From Streptomyces sp. NBC_00820 (lineage in GTDB: Bacteria; Actinomycetota; Actinomycetes; Streptomycetales; Streptomycetaceae), in assembly GCF_036347055.1 (NCBI RefSeq), contig NZ_CP108882.1, forward strand, positions 3,794,501-3,858,500: a stretch of 64,000 bases of DNA. The letters run 5' to 3'. Below the pieces are notes generated by a model. The model worked only from the letters and a program-made list of their open reading frames with translations, did not search any database and was not told the origin of the DNA. The translations under genes were made by a program, and so were the position numbers. How positions within the stretch are numbered: the first letter of the stretch is position 1; every line of letters starts with the position of its first letter. This document shows, in pieces, positions 16,510 through 24,868 of this stretch.

Positions 16510-18576
16510 TTGTCCACGCCCGCCCACGAGCCGCTCGCCCATCCCCTCGGCAGGGAGCGCTCCCACCTCGCCGCGTCCCGCTCCGCCCTGCGCGCCATGC
16601 GCGAGGACGTCGAGGCACTGGACATCAACGACGTCGCCGCCAACTGGGTCAACGCCCAGGTGCTCGCCCGCCAGATCGACGAACGCATCAAGGCCCTGGC
16701 CGACCTCAGCGACACCCCGCTGTTCTTCGGCCGGCTCGACTACCTGCACGCCCCCGGTGCCGCGCGGGCCGAGGGCGCGGAAGGGGAGCGCTTCTACATC
16801 GGGCGGCGGCACGTGCACGACGCCGGCGGCGACCCCATGGTCATCGACTGGCGTGCCCCGGTGTCGCAGCCGTTCTACCGGGCCTCCAAGAAGGACCCGA
16901 TGGACGTCGGGCTGCGCCGTCGCTTCGGCTACACCGGCGGTGACCTGACCGCGTACGAGGACGAGCACCTGTCGGACCCCGCCGAGGAGGCCGCCACCAG
17001 CAAGCTGCTCCAGCAGGAGATCGAGCGGCCCCGCGTGGGCCCCATGCGTGACATCGTGGCGACCATCCAGCCCGAGCAGGACGAGATCGTCCGCTCCGGA
17101 CTATCCGGCACGGTCTGCGTGCAGGGGGGACCCGGCACCGGTAAGACGGCCGTCGGCCTGCACCGCGTCGCCTACCTGCTGTACGCCCACCGCGAGCGGC
17201 TCGCCCGCACCGGCACGCTCGTCATCGGACCGAACAAGTCCTTCCTCCACTACATCGAACAGGTCCTCCCGGCGCTGGGCGAGCTGACCGTGCGGCAGGC
17301 GACCGTGGACGACCTGGTCGCGCACGTGGAGGTGCGCGGTACGGACGACGCGGCCGCCGCGGTCGTCAAGGGCGACGCCCGGTTGGCCCAGGTGCTGCGC
17401 CGGGCCCTGTACTCCCACGTCACGATGCCCACCGAGCCGGTCGTCGTCGTGCGCGGGTCGCGGCGCTGGCGGGTGCCGGCGTATGAACTCGAGTCCCTTG
17501 TGCGGGAGTTGCTGGAGCGGGACATCCGCTACGGCGCCGCCCGCGAGGCCCTGCCGCAGCGGATCGCGCACGCGGTGCTGGTCCAGATGGAACGGTCGGG
17601 GGAGGCGCCGGACGACCGGGTGCAGGACGCGGTCGCGCGCAACAGCGCGGTGAAGGCAGCGGTGAAGGGGGTCTGGCCGGCCGTGGACCCGGCGAAGCTG
17701 GTGCTGCGCCTGCTGACCGACGGCGAGTTCCTCGCGGAGCACGCCGAGGGAATCCTGGACGAGGGCGAGCAGAAGACGATCCTGTGGGCCAAGCCGGTGC
17801 GCAGCGTGAAGTCGGCCAAGTGGTCGGCTGCGGACGCCGTGCTGATCGACGAGGCCACCGACCTGATCCAGCGCACGCACTCGCTCGGCCATGTCGTCCT
17901 GGACGAGGCGCAGGACCTCTCCCCCATGCAGTACCGGGCCGTCGGCCGCCGCTGCACCACAGGCAGCGCGACCGTCCTCGGCGACCTCGCCCAGGGCACC
18001 ACCCCCTGGGCCACCCGCAGTTGGGACGAGGCGCTGGACCACTTGGGCAAACGCGAGGGCGTCATCGAGGAGTTGACGGCCGGTTTCCGCGTCCCCACCG
18101 ACGTGATCACGTACGCCTCCCGCCTCCTGCCCCACATCGCCCCCGGCCTCACCCCGGTCGCCTCCGTCCGTGAGAACCCCGGCTTCTTCGAGGTCCGCAC
18201 GATCACCGATGCCTCCGAAGTGATCTGCGCCTGCGAGGAGTTGCTGCGCAACGAGGGCTCGACGGGCCTGATCGCGGCCGACGCCCGCGTCCCCGAACTC
18301 GCCGAGGCCCTGACGGCGGCCGGCATCCCGTACCTCGCCCCCGGTGAGGAGACCACCCGCGAGACCCGGCTGACGCTGGTCCCGGCCTCCCTCGCCAAGG
18401 GCCTGGAGTACGACTACGTGGTCCTGGACGAGCCCCGGGCGGTGGTCGACGGCGAACCCGACGAACGCACCGGTCTGCGACGCCTGTACGTGTCCCTGAC
18501 CCGAGCGGTGTCGGGCCTGATCGTCACGCACACGGCACCGCTGCCCGCGCAACTCGCGGAGTCCGTCGCGTCGTAG
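16510..18576 (+). CDS. HelD-like RNA polymerase-associated helicase (UvrD/Rep fold)
   Basis: 688 residues from TTG 16510, with GGAGGC 7 nt upstream. An N-terminal helical arm (1-75) precedes an SF1 motor with Walker A 'GGPGTGKT' (206-213), a second-motif 'VVLDEAQDLSP' (DEAQ), 'LGDLAQGTTPWA' (motif III) and a late 'RRLYVSLTRA' (motif VI). The absence of extended DNA-binding 1B/2B domains and the N-terminal arm point to the HelD group, which binds RNA polymerase and recycles stalled complexes; some actinobacterial members protect against rifamycins. I did not find a rifamycin-associated element upstream. Confidence 0.9.
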   Translation: MSTPAHEPLAHPLGRERSHLAASRSALRAMREDVEALDINDVAANWVNAQVLARQIDERIKALADLSDTPLFFGRLDYLHAPGAARAEGAEGERFYIGRRHVHDAGGDPMVIDWRAPVSQPFYRASKKDPMDVGLRRRFGYTGGDLTAYEDEHLSDPAEEAATSKLLQQEIERPRVGPMRDIVATIQPEQDEIVRSGLSGTVCVQGGPGTGKTAVGLHRVAYLLYAHRERLARTGTLVIGPNKSFLHYIEQVLPALGELTVRQATVDDLVAHVEVRGTDDAAAAVVKGDARLAQVLRRALYSHVTMPTEPVVVVRGSRRWRVPAYELESLVRELLERDIRYGAAREALPQRIAHAVLVQMERSGEAPDDRVQDAVARNSAVKAAVKGVWPAVDPAKLVLRLLTDGEFLAEHAEGILDEGEQKTILWAKPVRSVKSAKWSAADAVLIDEATDLIQRTHSLGHVVLDEAQDLSPMQYRAVGRRCTTGSATVLGDLAQGTTPWATRSWDEALDHLGKREGVIEELTAGFRVPTDVITYASRLLPHIAPGLTPVASVRENPGFFEVRTITDASEVICACEELLRNEGSTGLIAADARVPELAEALTAAGIPYLAPGEETTRETRLTLVPASLAKGLEYDYVVLDEPRAVVDGEPDERTGLRRLYVSLTRAVSGLIVTHTAPLPAQLAESVAS

Positions 18577-18708
18577 GCGCCGTGGTCCCGCGGTCCGGTG
18601 ACCCCGCGATCCCGTGGCCCGGTGGCCCCGGGACCGGTCGGCGTCGGGTGGGTGACAGGTGAGTAGGGTGCTGTGCCGTTCCCTCATGTCTTCCCGGAAG
18701 GGCTTCCG

Positions 18709-19389
18709 TTGAGCGCACCGCCACCCCCCGCCTCCCCCGCACCGTTCCCGAACGGGCCGTACCAGCAGGCGCCGGGGCCATACGCGCAGGCGCCAGGGCC
18801 GTACCAGCAGACACCGGGCCCGTACGCGCAGGCACCGGCGCCGGGCCCGTACCAACAACCGCCCGCTCCCGGACCGTACGCGCAGCCGCCCGCTCCCGGC
18901 CCGTACGCGCAAGCGCCTGCCCCCGGCCCGTACCCGCAGGCGCCCGCACCCGGCTGGCCGCAGCAGCAACAGCAGTACGGCGGCGGGGTGCCGGCGGGCG
19001 CGTGCGAGGCGTGCGGGGCGGGGCCGGCCGCGCCGGTGAAGCTCCGCGGCCATCAGGGCTTCCTGGTGATCATGCGGTTCCTGAGGCGTCAGGGGGTGTT
19101 CTGCCGCACCTGCGCGCTGTCCCTGTTCCGCAAGATGCAGGCGGACACGATGCTCCAGGGCTGGTGGGGACCGATGTCCGCGCTCATCACCCCGATCACC
19201 CTGCTGATCAACCTCGGTGCCCTGTCCGGCATCCGGCGCATCCCCGAGCCGGTCGCACCCGGCTGGCGGCCGCCGCTGGACCCCGGGCGCCCGATCTTCA
19301 AGCGGGCGGCCGGCCTGGTGGGCCTCGTCCCGCTGACCGGGTTCGGGCTGATTTTCCTGCTCGTGGTCGTCGGCATGCTGGCCGGCTAG
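18709..19389 (+). CDS. Pro/Gln/Tyr-rich repeat membrane protein with zinc-ribbon-like cysteines
   Basis: 226 residues from TTG 18709 (GGAAGGG 6 nt upstream; a GTG at 18673 is the alternative). Residues 5-90 are tandem 'GPYAQAP'-type repeats ending in a glutamine run. Then comes 'CEAC' and, about 35 residues on, 'CRTC', a spacing that could bind one zinc, and two hydrophobic helices. Proteins of this plan are common in Streptomyces with unknown function. The repeats probably form a disordered cytoplasmic arm. Confidence 0.82.
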   Translation: MSAPPPPASPAPFPNGPYQQAPGPYAQAPGPYQQTPGPYAQAPAPGPYQQPPAPGPYAQPPAPGPYAQAPAPGPYPQAPAPGWPQQQQQYGGGVPAGACEACGAGPAAPVKLRGHQGFLVIMRFLRRQGVFCRTCALSLFRKMQADTMLQGWWGPMSALITPITLLINLGALSGIRRIPEPVAPGWRPPLDPGRPIFKRAAGLVGLVPLTGFGLIFLLVVVGMLAG

Positions 19390-19455
19390 CGCCGAACCTA
19401 GGCCGCCGAGCCGGAAATCGAGCCGACAGCACTGAACTGGCGGCACCGCCAGCCG

Positions 19456-20154
19456 CTAGGCGTCCTCGCCGTCCAGCAGCTCGCGCCAGCGCGCGACCGC
19501 CTCCACCGAGACCGGCCCGTCCCACCCCTTCGGGCGGGCCGCTCCGCCGATGTGGAACGCCTCGATCCCGCAGGCCCTCAGCCGCGGTACGTGGTCGAGG
19601 CGGAGTCCGCCACCGACGAGGATCTGCTGTTCGTACCCGGGCCCGCCGTCGTGCGCGGCCTCGGCGGCGAGCGTCGCCAGACCCTCGTCCACGCCCTCGG
19701 CCGCCCCGGCGGTCAGGAAGGTGTCGAGGCCCGGCAGACCGGCGAGCCGCCTGCGCAGGGTGTCGCGGTCGGCGGCCCGGTCGATCGCCCGGTGGAAGGT
19801 CCAGGGGCAGCCGTCGAGCGCGCCGACGACCCGTTCCACGGCGGCCAGGTCGACACCCCCGTCCGCGTCGAGGAACCCGAGCACGAACTGGTCCGCGCCC
19901 GCGCTCCGCAGTTCCCCCGCCACCCGCACGAGCCGGTCCACGTCCCCGGCCGCGAACCCGTCCGCCAGCCGCAGCATCACGCGCAGGTCGATGCCGACGG
20001 CTGCCCGGACACCGGCGACCGTGTCCGGTGACGGGGTGAGCCCGTCGGCCGCCATCTCGGTGACCAGTTCCAGGCGGTCCGCGCCTGCGGCCTGGGCGGC
20101 TACGGCGTCCTCGACATCGAGGGCGATCACCTCCAGGACTGCACGCTTGCTCAT
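19456..20154 (-). CDS. cutC: CutC family protein
   Basis: 232 residues of TIM-barrel CutC type: 'LEVIALDVEDAVAAQAAGAD' followed by RLEL, 'GLTPS', 'MLRLADGF', 'FHRAIDR', and 'GIEAFHIGGAARP' are the family landmarks. CutC was named for copper homeostasis in E. coli, but its molecular activity is still doubtful. A DasR-type operator-like sequence lies 31-46 nt upstream of the start. Confidence 0.92.
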   Translation of the reverse strand: MSKRAVLEVIALDVEDAVAAQAAGADRLELVTEMAADGLTPSPDTVAGVRAAVGIDLRVMLRLADGFAAGDVDRLVRVAGELRSAGADQFVLGFLDADGGVDLAAVERVVGALDGCPWTFHRAIDRAADRDTLRRRLAGLPGLDTFLTAGAAEGVDEGLATLAAEAAHDGGPGYEQQILVGGGLRLDHVPRLRACGIEAFHIGGAARPKGWDGPVSVEAVARWRELLDGEDA

Positions 20155-20184
20155 GGCACCCCATTCGTCGACGAGTACAGGCCC

Positions 20185-20200
20185 ATAGGTCTAGTCCAAT
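20185..20200. promoter_or_regulatory. dre-like (DasR operator-like) site before cutC
   Basis: ATAGGTCTAGTCCAAT. The 12-bp core matches the DasR consensus TGGTCTAGACCA at 10 of 12 positions and is palindromic. It lies between cutC (31 nt away) and the divergent HD-domain gene (72 nt away). Confidence 0.55.
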
Positions 20201-20271
20201 CCGGGCCCAAGACTACGCCGTCACCCCACCGGTCCGGGGCATCCTCCGCGCACGAACGCGAGAATGGACGC

Positions 20272-20946
20272 ATGGCCGACCTCGACGCCCTGCGCCTCCG
20301 TTTCGCCGACGCCCTGGAAGGCGCCCGCGCCCCCGGCGGCGGCTCCGCCCCCGACCCCGACCCCTCCCCCGGTCCCGACCCCACCCCCTACGCCGAGAAC
20401 CTGCTCGCCCGCTGGCAGGAGCCGCAGCGGAGGTACCACACGCTCGCCCACCTCACGGCGGTCCTCGACCGGATCGACACGCTGGAGGAGTACGCGGCCG
20501 ACCCGGACGTCGTACGGCTGGCCGCGTGGTTCCACGACGCCGTCTACCTGCCCGACCGGTCCGAGAACGAGGAGCGGTCCGCGGCGCTCGCCGAGCGGGC
20601 CCTCACCGAGGCCGGGGTGCCGGAGGCGAAGGTCGCGGAGGTGGCCCGGCTGGTGCGGCTCACCGTCACCCACGACCCCGCCGACGACGACCGCGACGGC
20701 CAGGTGCTGTGCGACGCCGACCTCGCGATCCTCGCCGCGCCCCCGTCGGCGTACGCCGCCTACACCGCCGAGGTCCGCGCGGAGTACCACTTCGTGCCGG
20801 GCGACGCGTTCCGCGAAGGACGTGCGGGAATCCTGCGCCAACTCCTCGCCCTGCCCCGCCTGTTCCGCACCCCGTACGGCCAGGAGCACTGGGAGCCGAC
20901 CGCCCGCTACAACCTGGGCGCCGAGCTGGAAATGCTGTCGACCTGA
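20272..20946 (+). CDS. HD-superfamily metal-dependent hydrolase-like protein
   Basis: 224 residues. 'RYHTLAHLTAVLDRID' gives the first His and 'WFHDAVYLP' the HD pair; 'LCDADLAILAA' supplies the late Asp. This is the pattern of the COG4339 HD proteins, whose substrates are unknown. A disordered Pro/Asp stretch (23-40) is inserted near the N-terminus. The start has no Shine-Dalgarno; GAGAAT ends 6 nt before ATG. Confidence 0.85.
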   Translation: MADLDALRLRFADALEGARAPGGGSAPDPDPSPGPDPTPYAENLLARWQEPQRRYHTLAHLTAVLDRIDTLEEYAADPDVVRLAAWFHDAVYLPDRSENEERSAALAERALTEAGVPEAKVAEVARLVRLTVTHDPADDDRDGQVLCDADLAILAAPPSAYAAYTAEVRAEYHFVPGDAFREGRAGILRQLLALPRLFRTPYGQEHWEPTARYNLGAELEMLST

Positions 20947-20973
20947 GAGGTCCGGCGGCCTAGGGTGCGCCCC

Positions 20974-22077
20974 ATGCGACCGATAAACGGGGACCACGTG
21001 ACCGAGGCCGTGGCGGGCTGCACGGCTGCACTGCGCACCGCGCTGGACCGCGACTGGCGGGCCGTCAGGGCGGAGCGGCTGGACTGGGACTGCCACACCA
21101 CCGCGTTCCACATCGCCGAAGACCTCATCTCGTACGCCGCCAACCTGGCCGGAGGCGCCCAGGACGCCTACGTACCGTTCGAAATCGCCCTCGACGAAGG
21201 CACCGACAACGCCGGCCTGCTGCACGTCATCGAGACGACCGGCGCACTGCTGGCCGCCGCCGTGCGCACCGCCCCGCCGGGAGCCCGCGCCTTCCACCCG
21301 TACCCGTTCCGCAGCGCCGACCGCGAGGGCTTCGCCGCGATGGGCGTCGCCGAGATCCTGCTGCACACCCATGACATCGCGCAGGGCCTCGGCATCTCCT
21401 ACGAGCCGTCCGAGGAACTCGCCGAGTCCGTCCTGACCTGCCTCTTCCCGCACGTCCAGCCCGGCCCCGCGCCCTGGCCGACGCTGCTGTGGGCGACCGG
21501 CCGCGGCGAACTGCCCGGCCGCGCCCCGGTCACCGAGTGGCGCTGGCGCAACAACCTCGTCATCCCCGCCGAGCGCGTGACCCTCACCGGCCTGCGCCCC
21601 GCCGCCGCCCGCGATCTGCGCCTGGGCGGCGACGGCGGCCTCGACTGGATCGACGGCGGCCCGTTCGAGGGCACCCGCGAGGCCGCCGGCTTCCTGGTCA
21701 AGGCGTACGAAGGGGGCGTGCACCGGCCCGAGTTCGGGGTCTTCGCCCTCGTGCGGCACGAGGACGGCCGCGCCGTGGGCGGCATCGGCTTCCACGGCGC
21801 ACCCGACGAGGAGGGCCGGGTGGAGATCGGCTACGACCTCACCGAGGGCGCCCGCGGCCAGGGCTACGCCACCGAGGCCGTACGCGCCCTGACGGCGTGG
21901 GCGCTGGCCCAGGACGACGTGGACACGGTGATCGCCACCGTCGAGTCCGACAACCTTCCCTCGCAGCGGGTGCTGTCCCGGGCGGACTTCACCCGGGCCA
22001 CCGTGGAGGAGGAGCGGACGGCCCGGAATGGACAGGGGATGGAGGGCGGGCTACTGCTCTTCGTCCGGCGGGCGTGA
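20974..22077 (+). CDS. Fusion of MDMPI/DinB-like domain and GNAT acetyltransferase
   Basis: 367 residues. Residues 1-200 look like the mycothiol-dependent maleylpyruvate isomerase/DinB-like fold ('DWDCHTTAFHIAEDL', then 'EILLHTHDIAQGLG', giving the metal-type histidines). Residues 205-367 are a RimJ/RimL-type GNAT with the acetyl-CoA loop 'EGARGQGYATEAVRAL'. Fusion of a thiol-transferase-like module with an acetyltransferase suggests modification of a small molecule (inference). TAGGGT (20961-20966) stands 7 nt before ATG: likely leaderless. Its last 27 nt overlap the convergent DUF4031 gene. Confidence 0.85.
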   Translation: MRPINGDHVTEAVAGCTAALRTALDRDWRAVRAERLDWDCHTTAFHIAEDLISYAANLAGGAQDAYVPFEIALDEGTDNAGLLHVIETTGALLAAAVRTAPPGARAFHPYPFRSADREGFAAMGVAEILLHTHDIAQGLGISYEPSEELAESVLTCLFPHVQPGPAPWPTLLWATGRGELPGRAPVTEWRWRNNLVIPAERVTLTGLRPAAARDLRLGGDGGLDWIDGGPFEGTREAAGFLVKAYEGGVHRPEFGVFALVRHEDGRAVGGIGFHGAPDEEGRVEIGYDLTEGARGQGYATEAVRALTAWALAQDDVDTVIATVESDNLPSQRVLSRADFTRATVEEERTARNGQGMEGGLLLFVRRA

Positions 22078-22398
22078 GGACGTCGCCTCCACCTGGCGGC
22101 GCTCTTCGTCCGGCGGGCGTGAAGACGCCGCCTCCACCTGGCGGCCCTTCGGCCGCCGCAGCCCCGAAGCCGTCAGCAGACGCACCACCTCGCGGCTCCT
22201 GACCTCCACCGCGCCGGCGGCCACCGCGTCGGCGTACCGGTGGGAGGGAAGGTCGTAGTGGTCGCGTTCGAAGGCCCGCCGGGGTACGCCCAACGCCTCG
22301 GCGAAAAGGTGCAGTTCGTCGTAGGAGACGTCGCTCACCAGGTGCGACCACATGCGCCCGTGGCCGGGCCAGGCGGGCGGGTCGACGTACACCGTCAC
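22051..22398 (-). CDS. DUF4031 protein
   Basis: 115 residues from GTG 22398, 'TVYVDPPAWPGHGRMWSHL' and 'DELHLFAEALGVPRRAFERD' being the DUF4031 signature; function unknown. The C-terminus carries a 15-residue tandem repeat 'RQVEA(A/T)SSRPPDEE' produced by a 45-bp duplication (22056-22145). It lies 7 nt after the gene at 22406-22789, so the two are co-transcribed. Confidence 0.88.
   Translation of the reverse strand: MTVYVDPPAWPGHGRMWSHLVSDVSYDELHLFAEALGVPRRAFERDHYDLPSHRYADAVAAGAVEVRSREVVRLLTASGLRRPKGRQVEAASSRPPDEERRQVEATSSRPPDEEQ
22056..22145. repeat. 45-bp tandem duplication at overlapping gene ends
   Basis: Two copies (22056-22100 and 22101-22145) differ at few positions. The unit contains the end of the rightward GNAT fusion gene, including its stop codon, and the coding end of the leftward DUF4031 gene. 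The period is 15 codons, so the DUF4031 frame is preserved. Confidence 0.9.
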
Positions 22399-22405
22399 GA
22401 GTGGC

Positions 22406-22789
22406 TCACGAGGGCTTCGCCTCGCCCGAGGCCTGCCCCAGCGCGCCCACCGCGGCCACCCGTACGCCCGCCTTGTGGCACACCCACTGCGGATCGGGGC
22501 CCAGTTCCGGCTCCACGTCCAGCGCGTGCGGGTCGCCCGAGCCGCACACCGGGCACAGCGGCCAGCGGCCCTTCCGCTCCAGCAGCGCGTCCTGTACGTC
22601 CTGGGCGACCAGCCCGGCCACGTAGTCGACCCCGTCGGGCCACTGCTCCACCCACCAGCGCCGCTGGGAGAGGGACTCCTCCACCAGCGAGACCACGTCC
22701 GCTTCCGCGACGTCTCCGGCGACCAGGTCGGCGAGCACCAGGGCACGGGCCGAGTGCAACGCCTGTTCAAGGGGGCTGAGGGGGTCCAT
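22406..22789 (-). CDS. Hypothetical protein with Cys-rich segment
   Basis: 127 residues from ATG 22789. The N-terminal half is helical ('LEQALHSARALVLADLVAGD'), the C-terminal half contains 'CPVCGSGDPHAL' and 'WVCHKAG', which might coordinate a metal. It is followed by DUF4031 after 7 nt. CACAAT lies 8 nt before the ATG, so the mRNA may be leaderless. I do not recognise the family. Confidence 0.8.
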   Translation of the reverse strand: MDPLSPLEQALHSARALVLADLVAGDVAEADVVSLVEESLSQRRWWVEQWPDGVDYVAGLVAQDVQDALLERKGRWPLCPVCGSGDPHALDVEPELGPDPQWVCHKAGVRVAAVGALGQASGEAKPS

Positions 22790-22808
22790 GCGTCCATTGT
22801 GCGCACTC

Positions 22809-22838
22809 TTGACCCCGGCACCGAAACGAAAATATCTT
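22809..22838 (+). promoter_or_regulatory. Promoter and AT-rich dyad of the RpiR regulator gene
   Basis: TTGACC (22809-22814), 18-nt spacer, TATCTT (22833-22838); the GTG start lies 6 nt beyond. An imperfect dyad GAAAATATCTTTC (22828-22840) covers the -10, and GGAAATTTTC follows just inside the gene. RpiR-family regulators bind such AT-rich inverted repeats, so autoregulation is plausible. Confidence 0.6.
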
Positions 22839-22844
22839 TCATGT

Positions 22845-23750
22845 GTGCCCCAGGACGTGAAGGAAATTTTCGGCAGCCCGGGCGGCTCACTCGCCGCCAA
22901 GGTGCGCACGCTCGCCCCGTCCATGACCCGGTCCATGCAGCGCGTCGCCGAGGCCGTCGCGAACGACCCCGCCGGCTGCGCCGCCCTCACCGTCACCGGC
23001 GTCGCCGAGCTCACCGGCACCAGCGAGGCGACGGTCGTCCGCACCGCCCGCCTGCTCGGCTACCCCGGCTACCGCGACCTGCGTCTCGCCCTCGCCGGGC
23101 TGGCCGCGCAGCAGCAGTCCGGGCGGGCCCCCTCGATCACGACCGACATCGCGGTGGACGACTCCATCGCCGACGTCGTCACCAAGCTCGCCTACGAGGA
23201 ACAGCAGACCCTCGCCGACACCGCCGCCGGGCTCGACACCGTCCAGCTCGGCGCGGCCGTCACCGCGCTCGCGGCCGCCCGCCGCACCGACGTGTACGGC
23301 ATCGGGGCGTCCGGCCTGGTCGCCCAGGACCTCACGCAGAAGCTGCTGCGGATAGGGCTCATAGCCCACGCCCACAGCGATCCGCACCTCGCGGTGACCA
23401 ACGCGGTGCAGCTGCGCGCCGGTGACGTGGCCATCGCGATCACGCACTCCGGATCCACGGGCGATGTCATCGAACCGCTGCGGGTCGCCTTCGAGCGCGG
23501 GGCGACCACCGTCGCGATCACCGGTCGGCCCGATTCGCCGGTGACGCAGTACGCCGATCACGTGCTGACCACGTCGACGTCGCGGGAGACCGAGCTGCGG
23601 CCCGCCGCGATGTCCTCCCGGACGAGTCAGCTGCTGGTGGTGGACTGCCTGTTCGTGGGGGTCGCGCAGCGGACGTACGAGAGTGCGGCGCCGGCGCTGG
23701 CCGCGTCGTACGAGGCGTTGGCCCACCGGCACCGGAGTACTTCGCGATAG
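22845..23750 (+). CDS. RpiR/MurR-family transcriptional regulator
   Basis: 301 residues. An N-terminal HTH_6 domain (about 10-85, with 'VTGVAELTGTSEATVVRTAR') is joined to a SIS sugar-phosphate domain (about 120-270, 'VYGIGASGLVAQDLTQKLLR' and 'ITHSGSTGDVIEPL'). Position before murQ and a MurP-type PTS gene makes MurNAc 6-phosphate the likely effector. GTG 22845 was chosen because it sits 6 nt after the TATCTT hexamer, giving a leaderless transcript; GTG 22857 is an alternative. Confidence 0.9.
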   Translation: MPQDVKEIFGSPGGSLAAKVRTLAPSMTRSMQRVAEAVANDPAGCAALTVTGVAELTGTSEATVVRTARLLGYPGYRDLRLALAGLAAQQQSGRAPSITTDIAVDDSIADVVTKLAYEEQQTLADTAAGLDTVQLGAAVTALAAARRTDVYGIGASGLVAQDLTQKLLRIGLIAHAHSDPHLAVTNAVQLRAGDVAIAITHSGSTGDVIEPLRVAFERGATTVAITGRPDSPVTQYADHVLTTSTSRETELRPAAMSSRTSQLLVVDCLFVGVAQRTYESAAPALAASYEALAHRHRSTSR

Positions 23751-23923
23751 ACCGTAGGACTGACTGTGTTGTGGGGACCTGCGGGTCCGACGCGGGTCCG
23801 ACGCGGCTTGTCGCGCCCCGCGACGGAGCGGCGGACCCGCGGAGCCGCGGAGCCGCTCGTCGAGCAGAGCCCCGCGCCCCTTCGGGGAACCGCAGGACCC
23901 CCCACTGGAAGGAGCCGTTCCTG

Positions 23924-24853
23924 ATGACTTCCCATCCCCGTGGCCTTCAGGCCGAGCTTGCCTCGCTCACCACCGAGGCCTTCCGGCCGGAACTGGCCGA
24001 GATCGACCGCCTGCCGACCCTCGGCATCGCCCGCCTCATGAACGGTGAGGACGCGGGAGTGGCCGCCGCCGTGGGCACGCGGCTGCCGCAGATCGCCGCA
24101 GCCATCGACGCCATCGCCCCGCGGATGACCCGGGGCGGGCGGCTGCTCTACGCGGGAGCCGGCACGGCGGGCCGGCTCGGTGTGCTGGACGCCTCCGAGT
24201 GCCCGCCCACCTTCAACAGCCCGCCCGGACAGGTCGTCGGCCTGATCGCGGGCGGCCCCGCCGCCATGGTCACCTCCGTCGAGGGCGCCGAGGACTCCGC
24301 GGAAATGGCCCGCGCGGACCTGGACGCACTGGACCTCACCCCGGACGACACGGTCGTCGGCATCTCCGCGTCCGGCCGCACCCCGTACGCCATCGGCGCC
24401 GTCGAACACGCCCGCGCCCTGGGCGCGCTGACCGTCGGGCTGTCCTGCAACGAGCACAGCGCGCTCGCGGCCGCCGCCGAGCACGGCATCGAGGTGGTCG
24501 TCGGCCCGGAGCTGCTCACCGGCTCCACCCGGCTGAAGGCGGGCACGGCGCAGAAGCTGGTCCTGAACATGCTGTCGACGATCACGATGATCCGGCTCGG
24601 CAAGACGTACGGGAACCTGATGGTCGACGTCCGCGCCTCCAACGAGAAGCTCCGGGCCCGCTCCCGGCGCATCGTCTCCCTCGCCACCGGGGCGTCCGAC
24701 GCGGAGACCGAGCGGGCGCTCACCGAGTCGGGCGGCGAGGTGAAGAACGCGATCCTGGTCATCCTCGCCGGGGTCGACGGCCCGACGGCCGCCCGCCTTC
24801 TGGAGGAGTCCGGCGGCCATCTGCGCGCCGCGCTGGCGGTCGCGGGCACCTGA
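23924..24853 (+). CDS. murQ: N-acetylmuramic acid 6-phosphate etherase
   Basis: 309 residues, the usual MurQ length, with a strong GGAAGGAG 10 nt upstream. 'LLYAGAGTAGRLGVLDASECPPTF' (the segment around residue 70) is the family signature with the catalytic Glu; 'GISASGRTPYAIGA' is the SIS phosphosugar loop; 'LNMLSTITMIRLGKTYGNLMV' follows. MurQ cleaves the lactyl ether of MurNAc 6-phosphate to GlcNAc 6-phosphate, feeding NagA (present at 41810). The 173-nt gap from the regulator has GC-rich hairpin-like sequence near 23870. Confidence 0.96.
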   Translation: MTSHPRGLQAELASLTTEAFRPELAEIDRLPTLGIARLMNGEDAGVAAAVGTRLPQIAAAIDAIAPRMTRGGRLLYAGAGTAGRLGVLDASECPPTFNSPPGQVVGLIAGGPAAMVTSVEGAEDSAEMARADLDALDLTPDDTVVGISASGRTPYAIGAVEHARALGALTVGLSCNEHSALAAAAEHGIEVVVGPELLTGSTRLKAGTAQKLVLNMLSTITMIRLGKTYGNLMVDVRASNEKLRARSRRIVSLATGASDAETERALTESGGEVKNAILVILAGVDGPTAARLLEESGGHLRAALAVAGT

Positions 24854-24868
24854 CCGCACGCTCGGGGT

